19,136 bases of DNA, from NCBI GenBank assembly GCA_029932675.1, contig JAOZPP010000067.1, forward strand, positions 1 through 19,136. The letters are read 5' to 3'. The position numbers were made by a program, and so were the translations under genes. The notes under the pieces were generated by a model. That model had not been told where the DNA came from, did not search any database, and saw nothing but the letters and a program-made list of their open reading frames with translations. This DNA comes from a bacterium (GTDB taxonomy: Bacteria > SM23-81 > DAOVCL01). How positions within the stretch are numbered: position 1 is the stretch's first letter; each line of letters opens with the position of its first letter. Positions 1 through 7,233 of this stretch are shown piece after piece.

Positions 1-2
1 TT

Positions 3-2846
3 GTGGCCTGGGGGGACAACGAGTGTAGCCAGTGCGGGGTGCCTGCGCCCAATGCCGACTTCATCGCCGTTGCCGCAGGCGGGGAGCACAGCCTGGGCCT
101 GAAGGCCTCGTCAGAGATGCTTGGCACTATCGCTGGCATGGTGAAGGACTCATATACCGAAGAGTCGTTAGAGGGCGCACTTGTGGAAGCAATGCAAGGA
201 GAGAGCATAATCGGTAGCGACAACTCAGAATCAGACGGGAGCTACAGCATTCCCAATTTATCCCCAGGAACTTACAGTGTCCGAGCCTCAAGAGATGGTT
301 ATGAGATTAAAACCGAAAATGGGAAGGAAGTAATTGCCGATCAGACCACAACTGTTGATTTCCAGTTGAATCCCAGCCCCTTGGATACCCTGTTCTTTGA
401 CGATTTTGCTGATGGGAATGATGATGGCTGGGAGAAATACGGCAGTTGCACCTGGACGGTGGAAAATGAAGAATATACCTCCAGTGTGAGCGGATCGGAA
501 GTCTGGTGTCTCAGTGTGGCCGGTAACTCTGAATGGACGGATTATATCTTGGAGGCCGATGTCTATGGAGTAGAAGGGGTAGACAAGGTAGTGGCGTTTC
601 GGGTGATTGATGAGAACAACTTCTATGCGGTAAATGTGAGAAGTGATTGGATGGGGGCAGATGAGGTTACCCTCTCTCGGATAGTGGGCGGAGTTTCTAC
701 CGAGATCACCACGGCTGAATATCCCAGCCAGCTTAATACCTGGTATCATGTTCAAGTCAAGGTCATTGGTGAAAATATAAAGGTCCGGGTAGATGACAAC
801 CTGGTTATTGACTACACCGACACCGACACTCCTTTAGACCACGGTCGAATTGCGGTTACCGCCTACTCCGGGGGCTACGGAAGCGCCACCGTGAGGTTTG
901 ACAATGTGCTGGTGGCCTGGCCCTATCCAGAAATAGTAATAGAGGACTTGTCCCCTCTCTATACCGGTATGCCAGTAACTATTGACGGGAGAGTCCAACA
1001 CAGAAATGGGCAACCTTATTCACCGCCAGGTGGTATCGATCTGGGAGTTGAGGATCCGATATCGTGGATGTCTACAACGGTTGATGTGGGCCCAAACGGT
1101 GAGTTTACCTATACGACTCAGACTGGGACAGATACCCTTGGGCTTTATGCTTTCAGGTTCTTCCTTCCGACAGAGTATGGTGAGGTGGAGAGGATATTGG
1201 TTCTCCCCATTATGGACGAACAAGATACTTCCACATACAATACTATTTACGAGGTGACCGTGGGTGCTCTTGAAGACACAATGGATAATGCAACTAACTC
1301 AATGACGAAACGGTATGTAGATTATAAAAGGGATGACAGAAAGCTCATATTACCACCACCACCGATGATCCTTTGGAATAGCACAAAAGCGTTGGGGAAG
1401 CAGATGACATCGATGGTCACAAATGCGGGTAGGAGGTGGTTCAGCTCCACAACTAACAAAGGTGTTCTGGGTGCCGTGGGGGCATCGTGCGGCGCTATGG
1501 CTATTCCTGGCTCTCAAGTGGTTTCAGTCCCCTTGTGTGTTAGAACCAGTCTCACAGCCGTAGGCACCTATTCACACGAGTTAGTTATGGAAGCCGTTTA
1601 CGAAATTATTGATGCTCTTAATGTGACGGAGGAAGAGAAGACTCAAATGAAGGAAAAGGCGACCGCAAAAGGGATGGTGGCAAGTGTGATCTCCGCTGCC
1701 TCCACAGGAGGGATATTCGGGTTCGGGGTCGCTGCTATCAGAATGCTTGAATACGGAGTAAAGGATCCCGAACTATTTGATGTTCTCCGTGCACCTAATC
1801 CCAAGACACTTCACAGCGAAATAGTAGGATTTTCAATAATTGCCTTTGACAGTCTCGGTGATGTTCTAACCTACGGTGTTTACCCTTTTGAAGAAAGGAC
1901 GTGTATTGTAAGGAGTTATTGTCCTGTGGATCTGATAGTAACCGACCCTCTTGGAAGAGTGGTCAACAAGGATACTACCGAAATACCTGGAGCTCGATAT
2001 ACTGAGTTTGATTTTGACTGTGACGGTGAACCGGAGGACGAGATTTTGATCCCTGCTCCTGAAATCGGCGAGTTCGATGTCCAAGTAGTACCAGACTCTA
2101 CTGCTACTCCAACAGACTCATTTTCTCTAATTGTTGACTATACATATTGCGATACAACTCTGGTATTAGCACAAGATGTGCAGATCCAGGATATCCCCCC
2201 CGAACCATTTACCTTCGAGACTTTTGAGAACCTTCCTCCAGATACCTTCTCCTTGTTCGCACCTCAGAATAGCGCCACAGTTCCTCTACCGATTACATTC
2301 GACTGGAATGATGCAACTGACCCTAATCCCGGCCACGATGTTTTCTATGACCTGTATTTGAGCTTGAATTCAGATTTTTCCGATTCAATTGTAATGGAAG
2401 GGCTAACCCAAAGTGAATGCACCCTCGATAGTCTACCTACGGGTTCAAAAGATGGCACCCCCTATTATTGGAAGGTCAGGGCTTATGATGCTTGGCAGGC
2501 TGATACTTTTAGTAACCAGATATGGGTCGTAAATATAACTGGCGTTGGAGTGGGTGACCAAAATGCTCCAGAAGGGCTGCCCAAAGTCTTTGCTCTCTCC
2601 CAAAGCTACCCCAACCCGTTTAACCCAATTACCGAGATCAAGTATGCTTTGCCCAGGGATTGCTGGGTGAGGTTGGAGGTTTACAACATCTTGGGGCAGA
2701 AGGTGGCGAGTTTGGTGGATGGGGAGCAGAAGGCGGGATATAAGGCCGTTAGATGGGATGCGGGGGCACTTTCCAGCGGGATATATTTCTGCAGGTTAGA
2801 GGCTGGAGGTTTTGTGCAGACAAGGAAGATGGTGCTGATCAGATAA
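3..2846 (+). CDS. Secreted multidomain protein with RCC1 repeat and T9SS type A sorting domain (5' truncated)
   Basis: The gene is open at the left edge; the first visible codon in frame is GTG at 3 and the true start lies upstream. Visible residues 1-35 match one RCC1-type beta-propeller repeat (AWGDNECSQCGVPAP, then AVAAGGEHSLGLK), so more repeats probably precede it. Residues about 42-122 look like a carboxypeptidase-regulatory-like beta sandwich (DGSYSIPNLSPGTYSVRA). Residues about 130-308 resemble a concanavalin/LamG-like sugar-binding fold. A central region (about 480-610) contains Ala/Gly-rich, partly hydrophobic helices of unknown role. Residues about 770-865 are fibronectin III-like. 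The last 80 residues carry the SYPNPFNP motif and end in RKMVLIR, as in type IX secretion sorting domains of FCB bacteria. The likely role is an exported or cell-surface protein; binding target unknown. No stem followed by a T tract directly follows the stop. Confidence 0.85.
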   Translation: MAWGDNECSQCGVPAPNADFIAVAAGGEHSLGLKASSEMLGTIAGMVKDSYTEESLEGALVEAMQGESIIGSDNSESDGSYSIPNLSPGTYSVRASRDGYEIKTENGKEVIADQTTTVDFQLNPSPLDTLFFDDFADGNDDGWEKYGSCTWTVENEEYTSSVSGSEVWCLSVAGNSEWTDYILEADVYGVEGVDKVVAFRVIDENNFYAVNVRSDWMGADEVTLSRIVGGVSTEITTAEYPSQLNTWYHVQVKVIGENIKVRVDDNLVIDYTDTDTPLDHGRIAVTAYSGGYGSATVRFDNVLVAWPYPEIVIEDLSPLYTGMPVTIDGRVQHRNGQPYSPPGGIDLGVEDPISWMSTTVDVGPNGEFTYTTQTGTDTLGLYAFRFFLPTEYGEVERILVLPIMDEQDTSTYNTIYEVTVGALEDTMDNATNSMTKRYVDYKRDDRKLILPPPPMILWNSTKALGKQMTSMVTNAGRRWFSSTTNKGVLGAVGASCGAMAIPGSQVVSVPLCVRTSLTAVGTYSHELVMEAVYEIIDALNVTEEEKTQMKEKATAKGMVASVISAASTGGIFGFGVAAIRMLEYGVKDPELFDVLRAPNPKTLHSEIVGFSIIAFDSLGDVLTYGVYPFEERTCIVRSYCPVDLIVTDPLGRVVNKDTTEIPGARYTEFDFDCDGEPEDEILIPAPEIGEFDVQVVPDSTATPTDSFSLIVDYTYCDTTLVLAQDVQIQDIPPEPFTFETFENLPPDTFSLFAPQNSATVPLPITFDWNDATDPNPGHDVFYDLYLSLNSDFSDSIVMEGLTQSECTLDSLPTGSKDGTPYYWKVRAYDAWQADTFSNQIWVVNITGVGVGDQNAPEGLPKVFALSQSYPNPFNPITEIKYALPRDCWVRLEVYNILGQKVASLVDGEQKAGYKAVRWDAGALSSGIYFCRLEAGGFVQTRKMVLIR

Positions 2847-3050
2847 AGATGGGAGACGGGGGTAATGACGAAATCCGAGTGGCGAATGGCAAGAAAGGAG
2901 GCGTGGGTCGTTGGTTGAATGGTGATGGCTGATTTGAGATAAAGATGCCCCACATTGAAGCAGCGTGATCGGGGGTCTGTGAGGGCAGGAGCCCTGACCG
3001 CACAGGATGATCAAATAGAGGTGGGGACCACCCCACCTTGAGGTGTGGTT

Positions 3051-3154
3051 CGTCACTCGTAACTTGGCATCAGCAACGGTGGGCAGTCAGCCTCAGAACC
3101 TGAAGCCCCCAAAGGGACTGAAAGTGTCTCCATGAGGAAGGGTCCAGACAACAC
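3051..3154 (+). repeat. 104-bp repeat, copy 1 (possible group II intron domain I relic)
   Basis: It aligns without gaps to 4303-4406 with about 12 mismatches in 104 positions; the first 78 positions differ at only three sites. The text (GTGGGCAGTCAGCCTCAGAA, CCAAAGGGACTGAAAG, GTCCAGACAACAC) resembles, from memory, domain I of bacterial group II introns, where a GTCCAGACAG-type segment is typical. No reverse transcriptase frame, GTGYG 5' end or domain V hairpin was found nearby, so it would be a relic. The duplication is seen directly; the intron identity is only a guess. Confidence 0.7.
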
Positions 3155-3162
3155 AGGAGGGT

Positions 3163-3206
3163 AAAAAATCGCCTCTTGGACAGAATCAAAGGCCAAGGGG
3201 CGTTTT
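3163..3206. terminator. Terminator-like hairpin, possibly bidirectional
   Basis: CGCCTCTTGG (3170-3179) pairs with CCAAGGGGCG (3193-3202) over ten positions with one G-T wobble and a 13-base loop. The stem is preceded by an A tract and followed by TTTT, so it could terminate in either direction. It would separate the upstream secreted-protein gene from the nucleotidyltransferase/HEPN pair. Confidence 0.5.
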
Positions 3207-3245
3207 GTTATCAAATGAGCTTGCTCTGCGTCATCTATAAATTCC

Positions 3246-3274
3246 TTGACACAAAGGGGTTAAGTTTATATACT
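3246..3274 (+). promoter_or_regulatory. Sigma-70 promoter of the first MNT/HEPN pair
   Basis: TTGACA at 3246-3251, a 17-base spacer, then TATACT at 3269-3274 gives an almost perfect housekeeping promoter about 100 bases upstream of the first gene start. It points towards the nucleotidyltransferase/HEPN pair and nothing else lies between. The 5' leader of roughly 90 bases contains a GGGGTT/AACCCC hairpin. Confidence 0.75.
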
Positions 3275-3372
3275 GCAATTGCAAGTAAGAGTTCTGCAAA
3301 CCAGGATGTGCCTGAGCTCACACTGGGGTTAGAGTAAACCCCGAAATGTCAACCAGGGGAAATCCTTAGGAG

Positions 3373-3714
3373 ATGATGGATAGAGACACGAAAAACTCAT
3401 TCGATTTGGGGAGGCTAATCAGTTTTATAACCTCAGAATACAACCCAGAGAAGGTTATCCTCTTTGGCTCTTATGGAACTAAGTTAAAGCGCCAAAATTC
3501 TGATATAGACCTGTTAATCATAAAGAGGACGGAAAAGAGATTTGTGGATAGGGTGGTAGAATTGATGCGGCTTATAAGAAGTCGGTTTGGGTTGGAATAT
3601 CCTGTCGAGCCACTTGTTTATACACCAGATGAATTTAGAAGAGCGAAAAAGATAAACAGCCTATTTATACGGACAATTTTAGCAAAAGGGGTTATTCTAT
3701 ATGAGAAAGAATAA
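3373..3714 (+). CDS. MNT-type nucleotidyltransferase (antitoxin-like)
   Basis: This 113-residue protein is a minimal nucleotidyltransferase of the DNA polymerase beta superfamily. The active-site signature is GS (residues 32-33), ten residues, then D44-x-D46 in SDIDLLII. The C-terminal part (EYPVEPLVYTPDEF) is usual for MNT proteins paired with COG2250-type HEPN proteins. Start choice is between adjacent ATGs at 3373 and 3376; the ribosome binding site TTAGGAG abuts the first, so the second has slightly better spacing. It overlaps the next gene by 14 bases, the standard arrangement for such pairs. The likely role is an antitoxin that nucleotidylates (for example AMPylates) its HEPN partner; this is family knowledge and untested here. 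Confidence 0.85.
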   Translation: MMDRDTKNSFDLGRLISFITSEYNPEKVILFGSYGTKLKRQNSDIDLLIIKRTEKRFVDRVVELMRLIRSRFGLEYPVEPLVYTPDEFRRAKKINSLFIRTILAKGVILYEKE

Positions 3715-4108
3715 GCCTGCCGCAGGGATTTGGTTGAAGAAAGCTATTGAGGATCTTTCCTTTGCAAAGGCAGGTTGGAAAGAGAGTAAGATAGCATCAG
3801 TCACTTGTGTGCTTTGCCAGCAGGCGGTAGAGAAGGCATTAAAATCTCTCTTGGAACTGGAAAATGTTAGCGTAGAAAGAACTCCGTCTCTCAAGACCCA
3901 CAGATTGGTGGATATCATAGAGGAGTGTAAGGGGTTTTATCCCCAGGTAGAGGCATTCACCGATGATTGTGATAAATTGACGGTCTACTATTTTGATAGA
4001 TATCCGGCAGAAATCCCTTTGAATTTGACTGAGGAGGACGCTGAATTTGCCCTTAAGAGTGCAGAGAAGATCCTGGAGTTTGTAAAGCAAGTAATATCAA
4101 AATCCTAA
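3701..4108 (+). CDS. HEPN domain protein (COG2250-like), partner of the upstream nucleotidyltransferase
   Basis: This 135-residue helical protein has the HEPN hallmark CQQAVEKALKSLL (residues 39-51), a following TH pair (66-67) and YYFDRYP near 96-102, as in the COG2250 branch. It lacks the RX4HXY RNase motif of HepT proteins, so ribonuclease activity cannot be assumed. The start ATG at 3701 lies inside the end of the nucleotidyltransferase gene, with AGGGG about ten bases upstream, which suggests coupled translation. This branch of MNT/HEPN pairs is abundant in archaea and thermophilic or uncultured bacteria; function is often given as toxin-antitoxin, but a nucleotide or RNA-binding role remains possible. 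Confidence 0.8.
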   Translation: MRKNKPAAGIWLKKAIEDLSFAKAGWKESKIASVTCVLCQQAVEKALKSLLELENVSVERTPSLKTHRLVDIIEECKGFYPQVEAFTDDCDKLTVYYFDRYPAEIPLNLTEEDAEFALKSAEKILEFVKQVISKS

Positions 4109-4172
4109 GTAGTTGGTAAGAGAAGGGATAGAGGGAAAAGGATGTCCATAAAATTTCAAGATCGTTGTAACT

Positions 4173-4212
4173 AAGGAAGATAGTGCTGAGCGCAGATAGA
4201 GAAGGGAGACGG
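4173..4212 (+). pseudogene. Relic of a T9SS-cargo gene 3' end
   Basis: AAGGAAGATAGTGCTGA and then GGGAGACGG closely match the last codons and downstream flank of the first gene (2822-2859: AAGGAAGATGGTGCTGA, GGGAGACGG), with a two-base length difference between the blocks. In the first gene this codes for the end of the sorting domain (KMVLIR and stop). No upstream coding remains, so this is a short degenerate remnant or a duplicated gene border. Confidence 0.45.
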
Positions 4213-4302
4213 AGGACCAAAGCTAAATACTGAATGACGAAGAGGGAATCATTACTTGTTGGCTGAGAGGAGATAGGGGTTGAACTACTATTGCCCGGGG
4301 AT

Positions 4303-4406
4303 CGTCACTCGTAACTTGGCATCAGCAACGGTGGGCAATCAGCCTCAGAACCTGAAGCACCCAAAGGGACTGAAAGCGTCTCTAATGGAACGAGCCCAGA
4401 CAGCAC
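4303..4406 (+). repeat. 104-bp repeat, copy 2
   Basis: This is the second copy of the repeat at 3051-3154, same orientation, same length. It diverges mainly in its last 26 bases (GGAACGAGCCCAGACAGCAC). The two copies are about 1.25 kb apart and bracket the MNT/HEPN pair. Possible group II intron relic, as argued for copy 1. Confidence 0.7.
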
Positions 4407-4434
4407 CGATGATCGGTCGACCCAATTTTAAGGC

Positions 4435-4467
4435 AACCTCCCGCAGATTCGGAATCTGCGGGAGGTT
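4435..4467. repeat. Quasi-palindromic hairpin
   Basis: The arms AACCTCCCGCAGATTC (4435-4450) and GAATCTGCGGGAGGTT (4452-4467) are exact reverse complements around one central base; in RNA the innermost bases would open into a loop. No T tract follows directly. It stands 14 bases before the intrinsic terminator, so the two form a tandem hairpin pair. Confidence 0.8.
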
Positions 4468-4481
4468 TAAACCTTTGCCCA

Positions 4482-4514
4482 AACCGCCGCAGGCAACTCC
4501 TGCGGCGGTTTTTT
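4482..4514 (+). terminator. Intrinsic (Rho-independent) terminator
   Basis: AACCGCCGCAGG (4482-4493) pairs perfectly with CCTGCGGCGGTT (4499-4510) around a five-base loop, and the run of six T starting at 4509 completes a textbook terminator on the plus strand. It should end transcripts coming from the MNT/HEPN pair or repeat copy 2 and insulate the MEMO1-AMMECR1 gene. Confidence 0.85.
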
Positions 4515-4712
4515 ATGGGTTGGGTTTCCCTGAAAATGGTTTGACTTTTGGTCGGGGCATAATATATTTCCTGTAGTGCAGAGATCCGAAGATGAGAGGA
4601 TGTCAATCAAACCACAGAGCTCAGAGAGCAACCGTGGCTCGTTATTCTTGAGCCCTACTTCTACCCGTCCCAATTCGGGTCGGGTAGACGCTGTCACACT
4701 GAGGTAGGAAGT

Positions 4713-4734
4713 GGGGTGCAAGGTCTTGCACCCC
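4713..4734. repeat. Perfect 10-bp stem hairpin
   Basis: GGGGTGCAAG (4713-4722) and CTTGCACCCC (4725-4734) are exact inverted copies around two bases. It lies 120 bases upstream of the MEMO1-AMMECR1 gene. It has no T tract and could be a REP-like palindrome or a leader structure. Confidence 0.6.
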
Positions 4735-4853
4735 TCTCAAGCAACTTTGCCCTCAAAAAAACAAGATCTTGCAGGTTTGCAATACAGAGCAGATCTCTGT
4801 GCTCTCTGTGGTTAGTTCTTTGGCGACGCCGAACCCTAAACTGAGGGGGGGTT

Positions 4854-6356
4854 ATGAAGCAAATTACATTTATCATAGGATTCTTGGCCCTCTTAGCTCT
4901 CGGTCCAAGCTGTAATCAGGGGAATTCCAGTGTGCGCCAGCCTGCTGTGGCTGGGGGATTCTACCCTGCCTCCCGGGATGAGCTGAGGGGGATGATCGAT
5001 GGTTTCCTCTCCAGGGTTCAGGAAGAACGGATAGAGGGGAGGGTCTATGCCATCCTCTGCCCCCATGCTGGCTATCAGTTCTCCGGTCAGGTCGCTGCTT
5101 ACTCTTTTAAACAGCTTGCGGACCGTCATTATGATACGGTGATCATCATCGGCCCCAGCCACCATTACTGGGTGGATGGGGCTTCGGTGGGTGATTGGGA
5201 TTACTACGAGACTCCCTTGGGAAAGGTGAAGGTGGACAGGAAGTTGGCAAAAAAGATAAGGGATTACAACCAGAAACTGGTCTTCTCCCCTGCCGCTCAT
5301 GAGAGGGAACACTCAGTGGAGGTGGAGGTTCCCTTCCTGCAAAGGGTGTTAAAGGGTTTTCAGCTTGTCCCCATAGTGATGGGCAAACCCACTTTGGAGA
5401 ACTGTCATATCCTTTCCCAGGCTATCTTAAGGGCCATAGGTGACCGGAGGGTTCTCTTGGTGGCCAGTTCTGATATGTCCCACTATCCCTCCTATGAAAA
5501 TGCTCGTCAGGTTGATGAACAGACCCTCTCTGCCATAGGGAGCCTCGACCCGGAGAGGGTATTTAGGTCTGACAGGGAAATCCTAAGCCAAGGTGTCCCC
5601 AACTTAGAATGCACCTTGTGTGGCTTAGGACCTGTGGCCACCGTGATGATGGTGGCTAAAGAGATGGGAGCGGAGAAGGCCAAGGTGCTTCATTATGCCA
5701 ACTCTGGGGATGTAGCAGTGAAAGGAGTGAAGAATAGGGGGAGGGTAGTAGGGTATGGAGCCGTAGCTTTTTATACCCCAAAAACCCAAACCAAAGGAGG
5801 AAAACCAATGGACTTGACCGATGAGGAGAAGGCGGAACTCCTGAGGATAGCTCGTACTACCCTGGAGCACATCCTGAGGAAGGAGAGCCCACCAGAATTT
5901 GAGCCGAAAAGTGAGAGGTTGAGGGAGAAGAGAGGGGTCTTCGTCACCTTGACCAACCAGGGGAGACTGCGCGGATGTATCGGCCATTTCCCGGCTGATA
6001 CCCCTCTTTACAAGATAGTCTCTCAGATGGCCATTGCGGCAGCTACCCAGGACTATAGGTTTTACTATAACCCAGTTACCTTTGAGGAACTCGACCAGAT
6101 AAAGATCGAAATCTCCATCCTCTCCCCGATGAAGAAGGTGACCGATGTTAACCAGATAAGGATGGGTGTAGACGGGATCTACATCCGGCAGGGGAACCGA
6201 GCGGGAACTTTCCTCCCCCAGGTGGCTACCGAGACCGGATGGAGCAGGGAAGAGTTCCTCAGCCACTGTTGCCAGGATAAGGCTGGTCTCCCTCCGGATT
6301 GCTGGAAGAAGGGGGCAGAGATCTACACCTACACGGCAACCGTCTTCCATGAGTGA
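4854..6356 (+). CDS. MEMO1-AMMECR1 fusion (AmmeMemoRadiSam proteins B and A) with lipoprotein signal
   Basis: Two domains that are normally separate genes are joined in one 500-residue frame. Residues 1-20 form a signal peptide ending in a lipobox-like LGPSC, so the protein is probably exported and lipidated on Cys20. Residues about 28-308 are MEMO1-like: PHAGY (70-74), GPSHH (100-104), EHSVEVEVPF (152-161), SSDMSHY (205-211) and CTLCG (253-257) supply the His/Cys metal site of the family. Residues about 319-500 are AMMECR1-like, with the invariant LRGCIG at 372-377. The linker TPKTQTKGGKPMD contains an in-frame ATG with a consensus ribosome binding site. These families co-occur with a radical SAM protein, AmrS, which is not seen here. 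The biochemical role of the set is unsettled. The next gene overlaps by eight bases. Confidence 0.9.
   Translation: MKQITFIIGFLALLALGPSCNQGNSSVRQPAVAGGFYPASRDELRGMIDGFLSRVQEERIEGRVYAILCPHAGYQFSGQVAAYSFKQLADRHYDTVIIIGPSHHYWVDGASVGDWDYYETPLGKVKVDRKLAKKIRDYNQKLVFSPAAHEREHSVEVEVPFLQRVLKGFQLVPIVMGKPTLENCHILSQAILRAIGDRRVLLVASSDMSHYPSYENARQVDEQTLSAIGSLDPERVFRSDREILSQGVPNLECTLCGLGPVATVMMVAKEMGAEKAKVLHYANSGDVAVKGVKNRGRVVGYGAVAFYTPKTQTKGGKPMDLTDEEKAELLRIARTTLEHILRKESPPEFEPKSERLREKRGVFVTLTNQGRLRGCIGHFPADTPLYKIVSQMAIAAATQDYRFYYNPVTFEELDQIKIEISILSPMKKVTDVNQIRMGVDGIYIRQGNRAGTFLPQVATETGWSREEFLSHCCQDKAGLPPDCWKKGAEIYTYTATVFHE
5793..5810 (+). promoter_or_regulatory. Internal ribosome binding site and ATG at the MEMO1/AMMECR1 junction
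   Basis: AAAGGAGG at 5793-5800 lies seven bases before an in-frame ATG at 5808-5810, exactly where the AMMECR1 domain begins (Met319 of the fusion). This spacing is ideal. It could produce a free cytoplasmic AMMECR1 protein of 182 residues besides the exported fusion, or be the fossil start of a gene that merged with its upstream neighbour. Confidence 0.7.
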
Positions 6357-7233
6357 GATTAAGATCCTCTATGAGTCCCCCGAGTGGTCTAACCTCCACT
6401 TAGGCCAGCTCTTGGAGGCCAGGGGTGCGGAGGTAGAACTCATCGACCTGAGAGCTGCCTCCCTCAGCCTGGGGGATGAACCACCCTCAGGGCTCTATGT
6501 AAACAGGGTGTTCCCCAGCGCGGTGATGAGGGGCGCAGCCTCCAGCATAAGTTTGGCCTGGAAGTGGATCTTGTGGCTGGAGTCAAAGGGGAGAAGGGTG
6601 ATAAACCCCTCTCAGGCCTCCCGCTATGACTATGACAAGGCAACAACCTATATCAAACTCTCCCAACTTGGGGTATTGGTCCCCCAGACCATTGTCTGTG
6701 GCAGCATAGAATCCTTGAGGGAGGGGGTGGAGATTCTGGGATTTCCCTTAATCCTCAAGCAGAACTTAGGAGGAAGAGCTTATCAGACGAAGATCTTCCA
6801 ATCGCCCATCCAATGGGAAGAGGAGCTTACCAAGGGGATAGCCTTTGGCGCTGACCATCTCCTCCTCCTTCAGAGATATATAAACCCCTTAGGGGATTAC
6901 ACCCTGAGGGCAGAGGTGGTGGGGGGGGAGCTAATCTGCCTCTTAAAGAGGTATGTAGCCAAGGGAGGGATAAGCAGTTGGTCGCGGGGCTCCCAGTATG
7001 AGGTCGTCTCCCATCCGGAGGAGGAGGTAGTATCCCTCTCCTTGAGGGTGGCCCAGGAGACGGGTATGGAGATGGGGGGGTTAGATTTTATCAGAGATAG
7101 AGAGGGTCAGCTCTATCTACTTGATCTTAATGCCACCTCCAACTTTACCCCCGAGTACCTCACCTTCTTGGGTTTTGACCCAGTGGAGAGGATGGCCACA
7201 TATATCATACAGGAGGTGAAGGGGGAGGGATAA
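6349..7233 (+). CDS. RimK-like ATP-grasp ligase
   Basis: The 294-residue protein has the ATP-grasp plan: an N-terminal alpha/beta domain (1-90, KILYESPEWSNL), the conserved DKATTYIKLSQLGVLVP segment (96-112), the ATP-binding lysine in LILKQNLGG (134-142), a basic loop around RYVAKGG (201-207), and metal ligands in GGLDFIRD (243-250) and YLLDLNATSNF (256-266). Enzymes of this family couple ATP hydrolysis to joining a carboxylate to an amine, as in RimK (glutamate addition to ribosomal protein S6) and lysine-biosynthesis LysX. The substrate cannot be read from the sequence. The start ATG overlaps the upstream stop in ATGAGTGA, so it is translationally coupled to the MEMO1-AMMECR1 gene. No signal peptide, hence cytoplasmic. 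Confidence 0.85.
   Translation: MSEIKILYESPEWSNLHLGQLLEARGAEVELIDLRAASLSLGDEPPSGLYVNRVFPSAVMRGAASSISLAWKWILWLESKGRRVINPSQASRYDYDKATTYIKLSQLGVLVPQTIVCGSIESLREGVEILGFPLILKQNLGGRAYQTKIFQSPIQWEEELTKGIAFGADHLLLLQRYINPLGDYTLRAEVVGGELICLLKRYVAKGGISSWSRGSQYEVVSHPEEEVVSLSLRVAQETGMEMGGLDFIRDREGQLYLLDLNATSNFTPEYLTFLGFDPVERMATYIIQEVKGEG

Larger units (their letters stand above)
2847..3372. other. Intergenic region with small hairpins, 104-bp repeat copy 1, terminator and promoter
   Basis: No convincing gene lies in these 526 bases; short minus-strand frames here show no motif or ribosome binding site. It holds a small GGGC/GCCC hairpin near 2982, an inverted repeat AGGTGGGG/CCCCACCT at 3019-3038, the 104-bp repeat at 3051-3154, a terminator-like hairpin at 3163-3206 and a near-consensus promoter at 3246-3274. 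Between promoter and gene is a short GGGGTT/AACCCC hairpin near 3326-3343. Confidence 0.6.
4109..4853. other. 745-base intergenic region: T9SS gene relic, 104-bp repeat copy 2, terminator, hairpins
   Basis: No gene is supported here; the frame at 4280-4576 only crosses the repeat and hairpins. In order it holds a relic of a T9SS-gene end (4173-4212), repeat copy 2 (4303-4406), a quasi-palindrome (4435-4467), an intrinsic terminator (4482-4514), a CTACCCG/CGGGTAG hairpin at 4660-4686 and a perfect GGGGTGCAAG/CTTGCACCCC hairpin at 4713-4734. An imperfect long-range inverted pair (ACCACAGAGCTCAGAGAGCA near 4600; CTCTGTGCTCTCTGTGGTTA near 4796-4815) brackets the last 200 bases. No clear promoter for the following gene was identified. 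Confidence 0.6.

Noticed and set aside
288-755. 155-codon minus-strand frame inside the T9SS-cargo gene
   Set aside because: Antisense shadow of a well-supported coding region, no motif and no ribosome binding site.
2982-3040. CRISPR or short tandem repeat
   Set aside because: Only small isolated inverted repeats; no regularly spaced direct repeats.
3051-3154. RNase P RNA fragment, suggested by GAGGAAG and GTCCAGAC
   Set aside because: The surrounding P4 and other universally conserved RNase P segments are absent and the same block occurs twice.
4280-4576. 98-codon plus-strand frame between repeat copy 2 and the MEMO1 gene
   Set aside because: It runs through the repeat, the quasi-palindrome and the terminator, has no ribosome binding site and its translation shows only the hairpin sequences.
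5625-6350. 241-codon minus-strand frame opposite MEMO1-AMMECR1
   Set aside because: Long only because of codon composition of the plus-strand gene; the plus strand carries the complete family motifs.
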